Of a DNA stretch of 64,000 nucleotides, positions 37,001-47,796 are shown piece by piece. The notes below the pieces were generated by a model. That model was given only the letters and a program-made list of their open reading frames with translations, was not told the DNA's origin and made no database searches. This DNA comes from Uloborus plumipes (taxonomy: Eukaryota; Arthropoda; Arachnida; Araneae; Uloboridae): assembly GCA_038373865.1 (NCBI GenBank), contig JAXGGA010001045.1, forward strand, positions 62,001 to 126,000, in the 5' to 3' direction. The translations under genes and the position numbers were made by a program. The stretch's first letter is position 1; every line of letters starts with the position of its first letter.

Positions 37001-40000
37001 GCAATAAACTCAAAAGAAATAACAAAAGGGAAGACCTTCGAGAAAACCTATTTTGCTGAAATGAGTCTCTGGCAATGGACAATACGACTATGATTGAGGT
37101 TATGCCAAAGACAAAAGTATAACGAAAACAGAGAGACAAACGTCCGCATGTAAAGAGAATCCGACATTTCATACGCACCAACCTAATGCTATACATGAGC
37201 GGACTATATCCGCTCATTAAACACTTTTTACCAAGCCCTTCTTTCCCAATGGACACTCTGGGCACGTGCCCAGAGCGCCGCTATCGATAAGGACCCCCAG
37301 TTCCAAATACAGACCTATTATCTCAACATCAAAAAGAAGTGGCATACTGGAGAAGTGTTCTTAAACTGTCATTTAATATGACTGTAAAGAAAAATAAATA
37401 AATCTGGAACCCTGTTTATGTATATATAACATATAAATATATAAACAGGGTTCCAGATTTATTTATTTTTAAGTCATATTAAATGACAGTTTAAGAACAC
37501 TTCTCCAGTATGCACTTCTTTTTGATGTTGAGATAATAGATCTGTATTTGGAACTGGGGGGTCCTTATCGATAGCGGCGCTCTGGGCACGTGCCCAGAGT
37601 GCCCATTGGGAAAGTAGGGCTTGGTAAAAAGTGTTTAATGAGCGGATATAGACTGCTTATGTATAGTATGACAAAATCTGATGTGATAGTCGTAAAATCA
37701 ATTTTTATCTTAAACAGTATATATATATAAGTTAAATGAATCTCCTTTTAAACTATATTTAATGGCAAGATTTAAATAATACTGATCAAAATAAGAAACG
37801 TAACAGTATAGTTTGTTGAATTTCAAACCAACTATTAGAATGGATTTGAATAAATGCATTTTTTACCATTATTATTCTGAGTAGAATGAAGCCTGTGCTT
37901 GCAGCGACGTCAACAGCCGCAAAAACGGCGAGAAGTAAAACTGTCCTCAAAGAAACACCACCCTAAAAATAGTTAATTTGATGTTCATTACAAAAATAGT
38001 ACACATAATGAAAATTTTAAAACACATTATAAAATATGTAAGTAATAAACATATAGATGTTTATATACAATAAAAATTTTCAATATCTGTCATCAAAAAC
38101 GAACATACATTGCGTCAGAAACTAGCAAAGACAATTTTTTTCAACATCATAATTGGAAAAACAACTCCTTCTCTGAATTGCCGTTAAAAAAATTGGTGTA
38201 AATGACATCAACTTTGCATGGAGAAAAAAATTATGCTAAAAAGGAAAATTATTTTCAAGATTCCACCCAAACAGACAACACCAAACCAAGTAAAAAAACA
38301 TAGTAATAATTGTAAAAAATAGAATTTGTTTGATCTAATTCACAAGACAAAATCCAGAATTACTTACATCTGCCCGCGCCTGTTTAATCGCAAATGCCAT
38401 CCACCACCAACTGAGGATGAAGATACCAACAAAAACTATGCTTAAAATAAGCGTCATTCTGGCGGCATCCAGTTCTCCTAAAAAAAATAAAGTCATGGGT
38501 GAGGAAAAGTTTGTGAGTAAGATCAGAGCTGTGTATTAACAAGATATCCATATTTTCTTTTCAAAGTCAAATTTCTAGAGGTGTAATTTCTACTAAGAGA
38601 TGATATTCTGTATACGACATGCAGCAGCATGGAAAAAAAATCCCTCCCCTTCGCCATCGTATCTAAATTGTTGAGAGGAAGATTACTAGTGGCGCCATCT
38701 TTCAACCGTTAAGGCTGTTATGATGGTTGCCTCTTAAAACCTGACTATCACTTTCGCAACGTAGTCAGGGGCAAATGCAAAAGGCAGTGGCATCCATTTC
38801 AATTTAAAAGAAAAAAAAATATGCAAAGCTTAACTAAACACTATAAAAACTAATTGTGGTAAATATATTCGGAAATTTTCCTTAATATTATTTTATTACT
38901 TTACTATATAACATGCACATAATATTAATATTCTTATATAATGACATAAACTATAAGCTTCTGTTTAGCACTTTTCTATTTAAAGTATTTCTCAAAATAG
39001 TTAATTCGTTCTTCATTTTGTTTCGAAATTACTTTTTGTAAAACATATTACTTAAAAGCTTGAAAACATTAATTTTGATTCATATGGACATAAGCTCATA
39101 TGATGTTTACACGGTTGTTTTAATATCAATGATGATGATCAAAAGCGTTGGAACAAATGAAAAAGCTATTAAGTAGAGTTTGTTCCTATTTTTGAGCCGA
39201 AGAGGTAATTTTCTTTTGCAGTAGAAAGAAATAAATACGACCCTCTAAGCTCTGGTCGGAAACAACATTAACTTAGTTTCGTGTATTATAAGTTATAACT
39301 AATAAATATAAAATGAGGCTTTTTACTATTGTGTTGTCAAGAATTATGACTAATTATTCAAAAATTTTACTTATAATTGGACCAGTAAACAATAACTCTT
39401 ACGTACATAATTTTCAAAAAATATTCAGTTGTATTTAATGTACATTTTTTAAAAAGCATGCATCAAAACAAAATCGTTACTTTTTAAATAAATGCAAGAG
39501 CAAGATTTTTCTCCCTTGACAACAATTTGTTCTGCTTATATTATGCTCTGATTAAAACTTATTTTCTGAGCAGCAACCAGGAAATTATCCAAAATGTTAA
39601 AATGCCGTTTTACCCTACCCGCGAAAAAAACATATCCTTTTAAAGGTAATGAGTTCATACAATCACTGAAACTGTACTTTAACAGATGTTGCTTAGAGGG
39701 AACAGGGATTGATATTGACCTATAATCTCATTTTCTAATGTGATGCATTATAATACCATTATTTTCCAACTGATTATGTTAAGTGAAGTTAAAACATTAA
39801 ACGACAAATATTTAATAATTATTTTTCGTAACATCCACTCCTCTCCTATTAATCTTAGAAGTCACCAATCCTTCATGAAACTTCCTACTACGCCCTCATT
39901 AAAATTAAATTACTTACGATAAAAGTACCGCACATCCTCTCTGAATGCGAGCAGCGTCCTCTGCGCATGCTCCGTGAGCATGGGAGGCTTCTGACCCCTC

Positions 40001-40167
40001 TGGGCAGCAGCGTTGGCTCCGGAGCCTCGCATGGGGGCGTTGCTGGCCATGGGGTGTGGAACGGTTTCTCGAAACCACGTGTTGAGGATGACTTGGAGGA
40101 AGCCGGCCTCTTTGTCCACCTGGTGCAGGCGGCTGCCCAGGATGATGAGGGCGACGAAGGATAGGCC
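31037..40167 (-). CDS. Multi-pass membrane protein gene, seven 3' exons (5' end not found)
   Basis: Seven minus-strand exons join in phase: 40167-39918, 38477-38368, 37962-37867, 35579-35472, 34308-34246, 31557-31485 and 31128-31037. Each has AG acceptors and GT donors (mostly GTAAGT or GTAAGA), and lengths and phases agree at all six junctions. The joined frame gives 263 residues plus TAG. It opens in a hydrophobic stretch (GLSFVALIILG), then a long hydrophilic loop (about 30-90). Membrane segments lie at about 91-114 (ends SWWWMAFAI), 126-152 and 192-219. A basic tail (VFSYYKKAKNGSLDLYEH) ends DDYGPKPLMGK. This suggests four membrane passes with a cytoplasmic C-terminus. I do not recognise the family. 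The stop overlaps a donor-like ATA|GTAAGT, so a further exon cannot be excluded, although the poly(A) signal at 30775 favours termination. Introns hold a Helentron-like element (32771-34118) and a fold-back/mariner nest (36211-37716). Confidence 0.8.
32771..34118 (-). mobile_element. Helentron/HINE-like element, copy 1 (short)
   Basis: This is the most diverged and shortest of three related copies. It starts with a hairpin (AGTTCT-GTCA-AGAACT), then AGCCTACTTTCCCGT, whose inverted form ACGGGAAAGTcGGCT lies at the other end (34100-34115). It holds four tandem units of about 146 bp (from about 33290, 33433, 33578 and 33725), a (GACC/GACA)n run at 33868-33902, and three units of the 19-bp satellite at about 33990-34048. 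It lacks about 235 bp near the hairpin end that copies 2 and 3 share. It lies in an intron of the membrane-protein gene. Confidence 0.7.
36261..37186 (-). mobile_element. mariner element, internal-deletion derivative
   Basis: Perfect 30-bp inverted repeats (TTAGGTTGGTGCGTATGAAA and on) bound a 926-bp element. Full mariners are about 1.3 kb. The flanks are TA at the left and TG at the right. The other arm of the host fold-back shows the original TACTATACAT, so the right TA has mutated to TG. The transposase is on the minus strand and truncated (next entry). Confidence 0.95.
36338..36996 (-). pseudogene. mariner transposase with central deletion
   Basis: The N-terminal DNA-binding part is open: it starts MNSADIRVIFLYEYKLGNSA, and a second helix-turn-helix includes STRELAIRMKVDHTTILRHL. 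The linker motif region reads WVPHALTERNK. After CSSLLTRF the sequence jumps to SLEYEVLQHPPYSPDLSPTD and the C-terminal end in a different frame. The region with the first two catalytic aspartates (around TGDE and HDNARPH in the family) is deleted, with a frameshift at the junction. Only the third aspartate (PYSPDL) remains. The product cannot be catalytic. The N-terminal piece could still bind ends if expressed, but that is inference. Confidence 0.9.
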
Positions 40168-40508
40168 CTGCAAAAAAGAGAAGAAAAAAAGTTTATAAAA
40201 TTTGTATCATTGTCCTGTGGTTGGTACAGAAAAAATGGCAGCTCTATACGCCTGCCCCTCCCCAGACAAAAGGCTTCTATCTGGTGAGAAACTGGGCTTC
40301 AAAATTGTCACGTAGTTGTGGCATCTGCTAATAGTATGTCTCCTGAAAGAATGATTATTACTTTAGCAAGTACGCCGTAATGGTGGAGGACTCCTCGTGG
40401 TGCAGCTTGGGTTACGCTTAATCCCCTACCTGCTGCCGCTTAATTTTTAACTCAATCGTTGCGACATTGAAGGAACCAATGAAAAAAAATTAAGTTTGTA
40501 TGGTATGT
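40168..40508. other. Upstream of the first mapped exon
   Basis: A polypyrimidine tract with TTTTTTGCAG (minus strand, ending 40168) is the acceptor of the exon at 39918-40167, so another exon must lie upstream. DNA at 40235-40450 is GC-richer, but no exon could be defined. Confidence 0.4.
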
Positions 40509-40544
40509 AATTTTACATGGGGGGTATCACCCCCATGTAAAATT
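40509..40544. repeat. Perfect hairpin, 15-bp stem
   Basis: AATTTTACATGGGGG pairs with CCCCCATGTAAAATT across a 6-nt loop. It directly abuts an orphan coding-like frame. Confidence 0.9.
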
Positions 40545-40762
40545 TCGAAGAGAACGCTCCGTTCAACTTAAAGGAAACGAATTCGAGACTCCGTCGCGAC
40601 GACGTTGTGAGATTTGCAGCGCTCAAGTACAGGCGTACCGAGCGTGAACGGAAAACTAGGATCTTTATTCCAGAGGAGCTCGTGGATGCACCGCAAATCT
40701 ACCAGCAAGCTAAGTCCTCTGTACAAGACAGTATCACATTGCTGAACATTTACATCTGCTAA
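40541..40762 (+). pseudogene. Orphan coding-like segment, unidentified
   Basis: An open frame of 73 codons with no Met runs from just after a TAA to a TAA at 40760-40762. It is markedly richer in GC and charged residues than its surroundings, with DDVVRFAALKYRRTERERK followed by TRIFIPEELVDAPQIYQQ and a tail ending LLNIYIC. It looks like the C-terminus of a real protein. There is no ATG and no clear acceptor. A perfect hairpin sits at its 5' edge. The minus strand is also open (68 codons) but less protein-like. It may be a gene fragment carried by a mobile element. Confidence 0.4.
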
Positions 40763-41356
40763 GAAGTGTAACATATGTTTGTAAAATAGTTACTTTAATC
40801 CAGATAGAATTTAATAAAAACAATTCAGTTCACAACAAATTTGCAGTTTGCTTTTCAAACCATAAGCCAAGATAACCAACACGCTACAATATCATAAGGG
40901 TAACACTGTTAAACTTCTACTTGTTTTAAATACTATTATGATAGATATCAAACACTTTTGTCTTTACTTTTTTCCAAACTTACAAAAGACACATATGCTT
41001 TGTAGCTTCTTCTTTTATAGCACATAAGACTTTTAATTAATCATTCTTTATCGCAGCAATCACAATTACTCCTAATCGTCAGCACAAATAAAAAGCACTA
41101 AACCTTCAGCGGTGATACCAAGATACTTAGATCCACTACCTTAATAGTTTACTAATCAATAGATCTCAAATGCTGCAGTTATCAACTGTCCTTTGAGCAG
41201 CAAACCTCTCATCTATAATCATAAAGGACGATTAGCGTTTCAAGAAATGATAATATTCAGAAAGATAATAGCAGCAATTTTCTTATTAACTTTTTAAAAA
41301 ATTTCCTTTGACATGAAATAATAAATTACTTCAATTGTAGATTTCTACTTTGAACA
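40763..41356. other. Spacer, nothing recognised
   Basis: AT-rich with no gene or repeat identified. Confidence 0.4.
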
Positions 41357-44300
41357 AGAAGTTCTGTCAAGAACTAAACGAGCCTACTTTCCCGTACATC
41401 GACATCGGCATTCTAGCATCTGATCATTATTCTCCTGATCATCTGAGACTAAACATTATGTCAAACATACCTTTTTAGCACTTAAAGCTGATTTCTAAAA
41501 GCAAAATATACCCCTCTCATCAGATGAAATAGAGACATAAAAAGTAAATAAATGAATAAATGAAGTTTTGTCGCACCTTTTAAAGAATGTAACTGTTACA
41601 GTTCTTCCGTAGAAAAATTCCTCAATCGTTTTCAAAAAAAAAAATAAATAAATAAAAGTACAAAGTACATCAAAACACATTTTATCAAAGAAAGGAAAAA
41701 AAACTCGTCCGTCGATAAAATGTCTCGATTTTCACTTTTAAACCGTTGCCAGTTGTTAAATATAAATAAAGAATAAAATGCCCTCGTGAATGAAACACTT
41801 TTGTTACAAAAAAAAATCGTCTGCCAAAAAAAAAAATAATAGTAATGAATAAAATAACACAAATGAATAAATAAACAAAAAATCGTCTGCACAGTCAGTC
41901 ATTTTTTTCTGAGCCTGCAGTTCCGCCATGTTTGTGGAGTCGGAGTCGGAATCAGAGTCCTCACAGAAGATTATTCAGAAAAGTACTTTACAAACATTAT
42001 TTATCAAAACCATTTTTTTTACAAAGTTAGTTTGAAGGAAATCCGACTTTAAGTTCCAGGATCAACATTCAACTTAAATTCCCCGTAGGCGCTAATGTTA
42101 AATTTTTTTCTGAACGGTTCAATATTGAACGAAAAATGGTTAAAACCAAAAAGCGAAATAAGGGAATGAACCTCTCCGAGATCTTTCAAACAAAAAAAAG
42201 TTTATTCCATTCGGATGGTTCACTCAGAAGTTATTAGGTGGGGAAAGGTTGCTTGAACGGTTCAATGTTGAACGAAAAAATGTTCAAATTGAAAATTTAA
42301 ATACTGTAATGAAGTATCCTTGCTGAGATCCTTCGAACAAAAAAAAAGTTTAATTAAATCGGACTGTTCACTCAAAAATTATTAGGGGTGACAGCTTGCT
42401 TGAGCGGTTCAATGTTGAACGAAAAATTGTTCAATTCGGAAATGTAAATACGGGAATGAAGTATCCTTGATAAGATCTTTCGAACAAAAAAAAGTTTGTT
42501 GAAATCGGACTGTTCACTCAAAAGTTAGCATCGCGGGACAGGTTGTTTGAACGGTTCAAAGTTGAACCAAAAATTGTTCAAATCGAAAAATCAAATATGG
42601 GAATGAGTTGTACTCGCCGAAATCTTTCCAACAAAAAAAAGTTTGTTCAAATCGGAATGTTCATTCAAAAGTTATTAGGGGGGAAAGGTTGCTTGAACGG
42701 TTCAATGTTGAACCAAAATTGTTCAACTCGAAAAATCAAATATGGGAATGAGTTGTAATCGCTGAGATCTATCCAACAAAAAAAAGTTTGTTCAAATCGG
42801 AATGTTCATTCAAAAGTTATTAGGGGGGAAAGGTTGCTTGAACGGTTCAATGTTGAACAAAAAATTGTTCAAATCGAAAATGTAGATACAGGAATGAAGT
42901 ATCCTTGAAAAGATCTTTCGAACAAAAAAAAGTTTGTTGAAATCGGACTGTTCACTCAAAAGTTAGCATCGCGGGACAGGTTGTTTGAACGGCTCAAAGT
43001 TGAACCAAAAATTGTTCAAATCGAAAAATCAAATATGGGAATGAGCTGTACTCGCCGAGATCTTTCCAACAAAAAAAAGTTTGTCCAAATCGGAATATTC
43101 ATTCAAAAGTTATTAGGGGGGACAGACAGACCGACCGACAGACCGACACACAAATTCCCCATCTCAATACCCTACTTTCAAATTTTTAATTTTTCGATAT
43201 TCATTTTACCTTTTTATTTTTTTAACTTGGCAATATTTTTTGGACTTGGCGATATTTTTTGGACTTGGCGATATTTTTTGGGCTTGGCGATATTTTTTGG
43301 ACTTGGCGATATTTTTTGGGCTTGGCGATATTTTTTGGACTTGGCGATATTTTTTGGGCTTGGCGATATTTTTTGGACTTGGCGATATTTTTTGGGCTTG
43401 GCGATATTTTTTGGACTTGGCGGTATTTTTTTGGCTTGGCGATATTTTTTGGACTTGGCGATTTTTTTTGGACTTGGCGATATTTTTTGGACTTGGCGAT
43501 ATTTTTTGGGCTTGGCGATATTTTTTGGACTTGGCGATATTTTTTGGACTTGGCGATATTTTTTGGGCTTGGCGATATGGACTTGGCGATATTTTTCGGA
43601 CTTGGCGATATTTTTTGGACTTGGCGATATTTTTTGGACTTGGCGATATTTTTTAGGCTTGGCGATATTTTTTAGGCTTGGCGATATTTTTTGGACTTGG
43701 CGATATTTTTTATGCTTGGCGATATTTTTTGGGCTAGGCGATATTTTTTGGACTTGGCGATATTTTTTAGGCTTGGCGATATTTTTTGGGCTTGGCGATA
43801 TTTTTTGGACTTGGCGATATTTTTTGGGCTCGTTTAAGTTGGACTGTTCACTCAAAAGTTATTAGAGGTGACAGCTTGTTTAAACGGTTCAATGTTGAAC
43901 GAAAAATTGTTCAAATCGAAAATGTAGATACGGGAATGAAGTATCCTTGAAAAGACCTTCCGAACAAAAAAAAGTTTGTTCAAATCGGACTGTTCATTCA
44001 AAAGTTAGTATCGCGGGACCGGTTGTTTGAACGGCTCAAAGTTGAACCAAAAATTGTTCAAATTGAAAAATCAAATATGGGAATGAGCTGTACTCGCCGA
44101 GATCTTTCCAACAAAAAAAAGTTTGTCCAAATCGGAATGTTCATTCAAAAGTTATTAGGGGGGGACAGACAGACCGACAGACCGACCGACAGACCGACAG
44201 ACACACAAATTCCCCATCTCAATACCCTACTTTCAAATTTTTAATTTCTCGATATTTATTTCATTTTTTTTGTTTCTTTTTGACTTTTTTTTACTTGGCG

Positions 44301-44434
44301 ATATTTTTTGAACTTGGCGATATTTTTTGGACTTGGCGATATTTTTTGGACTTGGCGACATTTTTTAGATGCATTAAGCCAATTTTAATGCTTTTTTCGT
44401 CTCTTTTATTTTTAACGGGAAAGTAGGCTAAAAA
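41357..44434 (-). mobile_element. Helentron/HINE-like element, copy 2
   Basis: The layout in plus-strand order is: terminal hairpin AGTTCT-GTCA-AGAACT, subterminal AGCCTACTTTCCCGT, a unique section to about 42100, and seven units of about 146 bp (from about 42111). These are followed by a GACAGACC-type microsatellite, a conserved CACAAATTCCCCATCTC block, the long 19-bp satellite (43227-43830), two more 146-bp units, and the microsatellite and conserved block again. Four 19-bp units and the inverted end ACGGGAAAGTAGGCT complete it. Read on the minus strand, it has short subterminal inverted repeats, internal tandem repeats and a 3' hairpin a few bases from the end. This matches Helentron-associated elements (DINE/HINE type). 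No Rep/helicase is present. Superfamily assignment is inferred. Confidence 0.7.
43227..43830 (+). repeat. 19-bp satellite array, about 32 units
   Basis: The unit is TTTTTTGGACTTGGCGATA with GGACTT/GGGCTT variation. Because 19 is not a multiple of 3 and the unit lacks stops in several frames, long open frames appear on both strands and in all three plus frames, the longest about 294 codons. All read the same repeated words, so they are not genes. Confidence 0.95.
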
Positions 44435-45062
44435 CTACAAAAAGAATGAGGACAATTTTATTACATCTAAGAATTTCATTACGATTGATCATTATCGTTC
44501 TTAAAATAGCATTGGTATGATGAAAAAAAAAGAATTAATAAGAAACTCGGGTTCATCCATATTGCTTTTTCGCTTCAAAGCAATTTCAGTGCACATGATC
44601 ACGTAAAGGAAATAAGTAAATTTATTTGTCCTTCGCGTATTTCTTTAAATAACTGTAAGCTCAAACATTTTCTGTGAATTGACATTCCTGAAAGGCAATT
44701 ATCATAATCATTAACAAATACAAATCTTACTAATATTCTTTGAAAAGTGAAAAAAGTTTTTAAAAAAATCAAAAACATACTTTTTTATTTCTTGTGTACA
44801 GTTCACTGTATATTTTGGAAAAATTAACTTACCCCTTCCCCTTGGAAAAAGGCGAAAACGCATACATACTATGTGCATACAAGAACTAATTAGAAAATGT
44901 TATTTTTTATCAAAAATCTACAAAAATTTTCCAATGAAAGGACTTTTTTCTAAAAATGAATTTAATACAAGACGCTAAATTTTAATTATCCATAACTTTT
45001 AATTACTACAAGGTAGAAATATTTCTACTGGGTAAGATTGGATCACTATCTAATCTTTAAAC
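44435..45062. other. Spacer between two Helentron-like copies
   Basis: Unique AT-rich DNA. The flanks of copies 2 and 3 do not match each other, so the two are separate insertions and not a simple tandem duplication. Confidence 0.6.
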
Positions 45063-47796
45063 AAGAAGTTCTGTCAAGAACTAAACGAGCCTACTTTCCC
45101 GTACATCGACATCGGCATTCTAGCATCTGATCATTATTCTCCTGATCATCTGAGACTAAACATTATGTCAAACATACCTTTTTAGCACTTAAAGCTGATT
45201 TCTAAAAGCAAAATATACCCCTCTCATCAGATGAAATAGAGACATAAAAAGTAAATAAATGAATAAATGAAGTTTTGTCGCACCTTTTAAAGAATGTAAC
45301 TGTTACAGTTCTTCCGCAGAAAAATTCCTCAATCGTTTTCAAAAAAAAAAAAAAAAAAATTAAAAGTACAAAGTACATCAAAACACATTTTATCAAAGAA
45401 AGGAAAAAAAACTCGTCCGTCGATAAAATGTCTCGATTTTCACTTTTAAACCGTTGCCAGTTGTTAAATATAAATAAAGAATAAAATGCCCTCGTGAATG
45501 AAACACTTTTGTTACAAAAAAAATCGTCTGCCAAAAAAAAAAAATAATAGTAATAAATACAATAACACAAATGAATAAATAAACAAAAAATCGTCTGCAC
45601 AGTCAGTCATTTTTTTCTGAGCCTGCAGTTCCGCCATGTTTGTGGAGTCGGAGTCGGAATCAGAGTCCTCACAGAAGATTATTCAGAAAAGTACTTTACA
45701 AACATTATTTATCAAAACCATTTTTTTTACAAAGTTTGTTTGAAGGAAATCCGACTTTAAGTTCCAGGATCAACATTCAACTTAAATTCCCCGTAGGCGC
45801 TAATGTTAAATTTTTTCTGAACGGTTCAATATTGAACGAAAAATGGTTCAAACCAAAAAGCGAAATAAGGGAATGAACCTCTCCGAGATCTTTCAAACAA
45901 AAAAAAGTTTATTCCATTCGGATGGTTCACTCAGAAGTTATTAGGTGGGGAAAGGTTGCTTGAACGGTTCAATGTTGAACGAAAAATGTTCAAATTGAAA
46001 ATTTAAATACTGTAATGAAGTATCCTTGCTGAGATCCTTCGAACAAAAAAAAAGTTTATTTAAATCGGACTGTTCACTCAAAAATTATTAGGGGTGACAG
46101 CTTGCTTGAGCGGTTCAATGTTGAACGAAAAATTGTTCAATTCGGAAATGTAAATACGGGAATGAAGTATCCTTGATAAGATCTTTCGAACAAAAAAAAG
46201 TTTGTTGAAATCGGACTGTTCACTCAAAAGTTAGCATCGCGGGACAGGTTGTTTGAACGGTTCAAAGTTGAACCAAAAATTGTTCAAATCGAAAAATCAA
46301 ATATGGGAATGAGTTGTACTCGCCGAAATCTTTCCAACAAAAAAAAGTTTGTTCAAATCGGAATGTTCATTCAAAAGTTATTAGGGGGAAAGGTTGCTTG
46401 AACGGTTCAATGTTGAACTAAAATTGTTCAACTCGAAAAATCAAATATGGGAATGAGTTGTAATCGCTGAGATCTATCCAACAAAAAAAAGTTTGTTCAA
46501 ATCGGAATGTTCATTCAAAAGTTATTAGGGGGGAAAGGTTGCTTGAACGGTTCAATGTTGAACAAAAAATTGTTCAAATCGAAAATGTAGACACAGGAAT
46601 GAAGTATCCTTGAAAAGATCTTTCGAACAAAAAAAAGTTTGTTCCAATCGGACTGTTCACTCAAAAGTTAGCATCGCGGGACAGGTTGTTTGAACGGCTC
46701 AAAGTTGAACTAAAAATTGTTCAAATCGAAAAATCAAATATGGGAATGAGCTGTACTCGCCGAGATCTTTCCAACAAAAAAAAGTTTGTCCAAATCGGAA
46801 TATTCATTCAAAAGTTATTAGGGGGGGACAGACAGACCGACCGACAGACCGACACACAGACCGACACACAAATTCCCCATCTCAATACCCTACTTTCAAA
46901 TTTTTAATTTTTCGATATTCATTTTACCTTTTTATTTTTTTAACTTGGCGATATTTTTTGGGCTTGGCGATATTTTTTGGACTTGGCGATATTTTTTGGG
47001 CTTGGCGATATTTTTTGGACTTGGCGATATTTTTTGGGCTTGGCGATATTTTTTGGACTTGGCGATATTTTTTGGACTTGGCGATATTTTTTGGGCTTGG
47101 CGATATTTTTTGGGCTTGGCGATATTTTTTGGACTTGGCGATATTTTTTAGGCTTGGCGATATTTTTTGGGCTCGTTTAAGTTGGACTGTTCACTCAAAA
47201 GTTATTAGGGGTGAGAGCTTGTTTGAACGGTTCAATGTTGAACGAAAAATTGTTCAAATCGAAAATGTAGATACGGGAATGAAGTATCCTTGAAAAGATC
47301 TTTCGAACAAAAAAAAGTTTGTTCAAATCGGACTGTTCATTCAAAAGTTAGTATCGCGGGACCGGTTGTTTGAACGGCTCAAAGTTGTACCAAAAATTGT
47401 TCAAATCAAAAAATCAAATATGGGAATGAGCTGTACTCGCCGAGATCTTTCCAACAAAAAAAAGTTCGTCCAAATCGGAATGTTCATTCAAAAGTTATTA
47501 GGGGGGGACAGACAGACCGACAGACCGACAGACCGACCGACCGACAGACCGACCGACAGACCGACACACAAATTCCCCATCTCAATACCCTACTTTCAAA
47601 TTTTTAATTTTTCGATATTTATTTCATTTTTTTGTTTCTTTTTGACTTTTTTTTACTTGGCGATATTTTTTGAACTTGGCGATATTTTTTGGACTTGGCG
47701 ATATTTTTTGGACTTGGCGACATTTTTTAGATGCATTAAGCCAATTTTAATGCTTTTTTCGTCTCTTTTATTTTTAACGGGAAAGTAGGCTAAAAA
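45063..47796 (-). mobile_element. Helentron/HINE-like element, copy 3
   Basis: It has the same order of parts as copy 2 and is nearly identical to it in the first 1.7 kb. The internal satellite is shorter (about 12 units at 46941-47172 against about 32) and the microsatellite is longer. The 146-bp units begin at about 45820, 45960, 46107, 46251, 46398, 46540 and 46689, with two more at about 47223 and 47368. It ends ACGGGAAAGTAGGCTAAAAA. Confidence 0.7.
46941..47172 (+). repeat. 19-bp satellite array in copy 3, about 12 units
   Basis: The same TTTTTTGGACTTGGCGATA unit as at 43227-43830, in a much shorter run. Several overlapping open frames here are artefacts of the repeat. Confidence 0.95.

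Larger units (their letters stand above)
36211..37716. mobile_element. Fold-back element split by a mariner
   Basis: The outermost 50 bp at the left (TGTTTAAGATAAAAATTG onward to TTTTGTCATA) is the exact inverted complement of the right end. The inner arms, 37190 to about 37425 and about 37440-37676, are near-identical inverted copies around an AT-rich centre near 37432. With the 926-bp mariner removed the element is about 580 bp. Arms include GGGCACGTGCCC, itself a palindrome. There is no coding capacity. It sits in the intron between the 37867-37962 and 35472-35579 exons of the membrane-protein gene. Confidence 0.9.

Noticed and set aside
32402..38700. TGGCGCCATCT motif at about 32404 and 38690
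   Set aside because: Only two short occurrences, with no flanking similarity or clear function.
43227..43830. CRISPR-like regular repeats
   Set aside because: The 19-bp units are contiguous with no unique spacers, and the genome is eukaryotic.
42981..43865. 294-codon plus-strand frame and 213-codon minus-strand frame
   Set aside because: They are produced by the stop-free 19-bp satellite and the adjacent 146-bp unit. The same words recur in every frame.
46945..47293. Overlapping open frames of 67-111 codons
   Set aside because: Same 19-bp satellite in copy 3 of the Helentron-like element.
44023..47788. Recurring frames beginning MFERLKVEPKIVQIEK
   Set aside because: Each lies across a 146-bp tandem unit of the Helentron-like elements. 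Conservation is at DNA level and the frames run into microsatellite.
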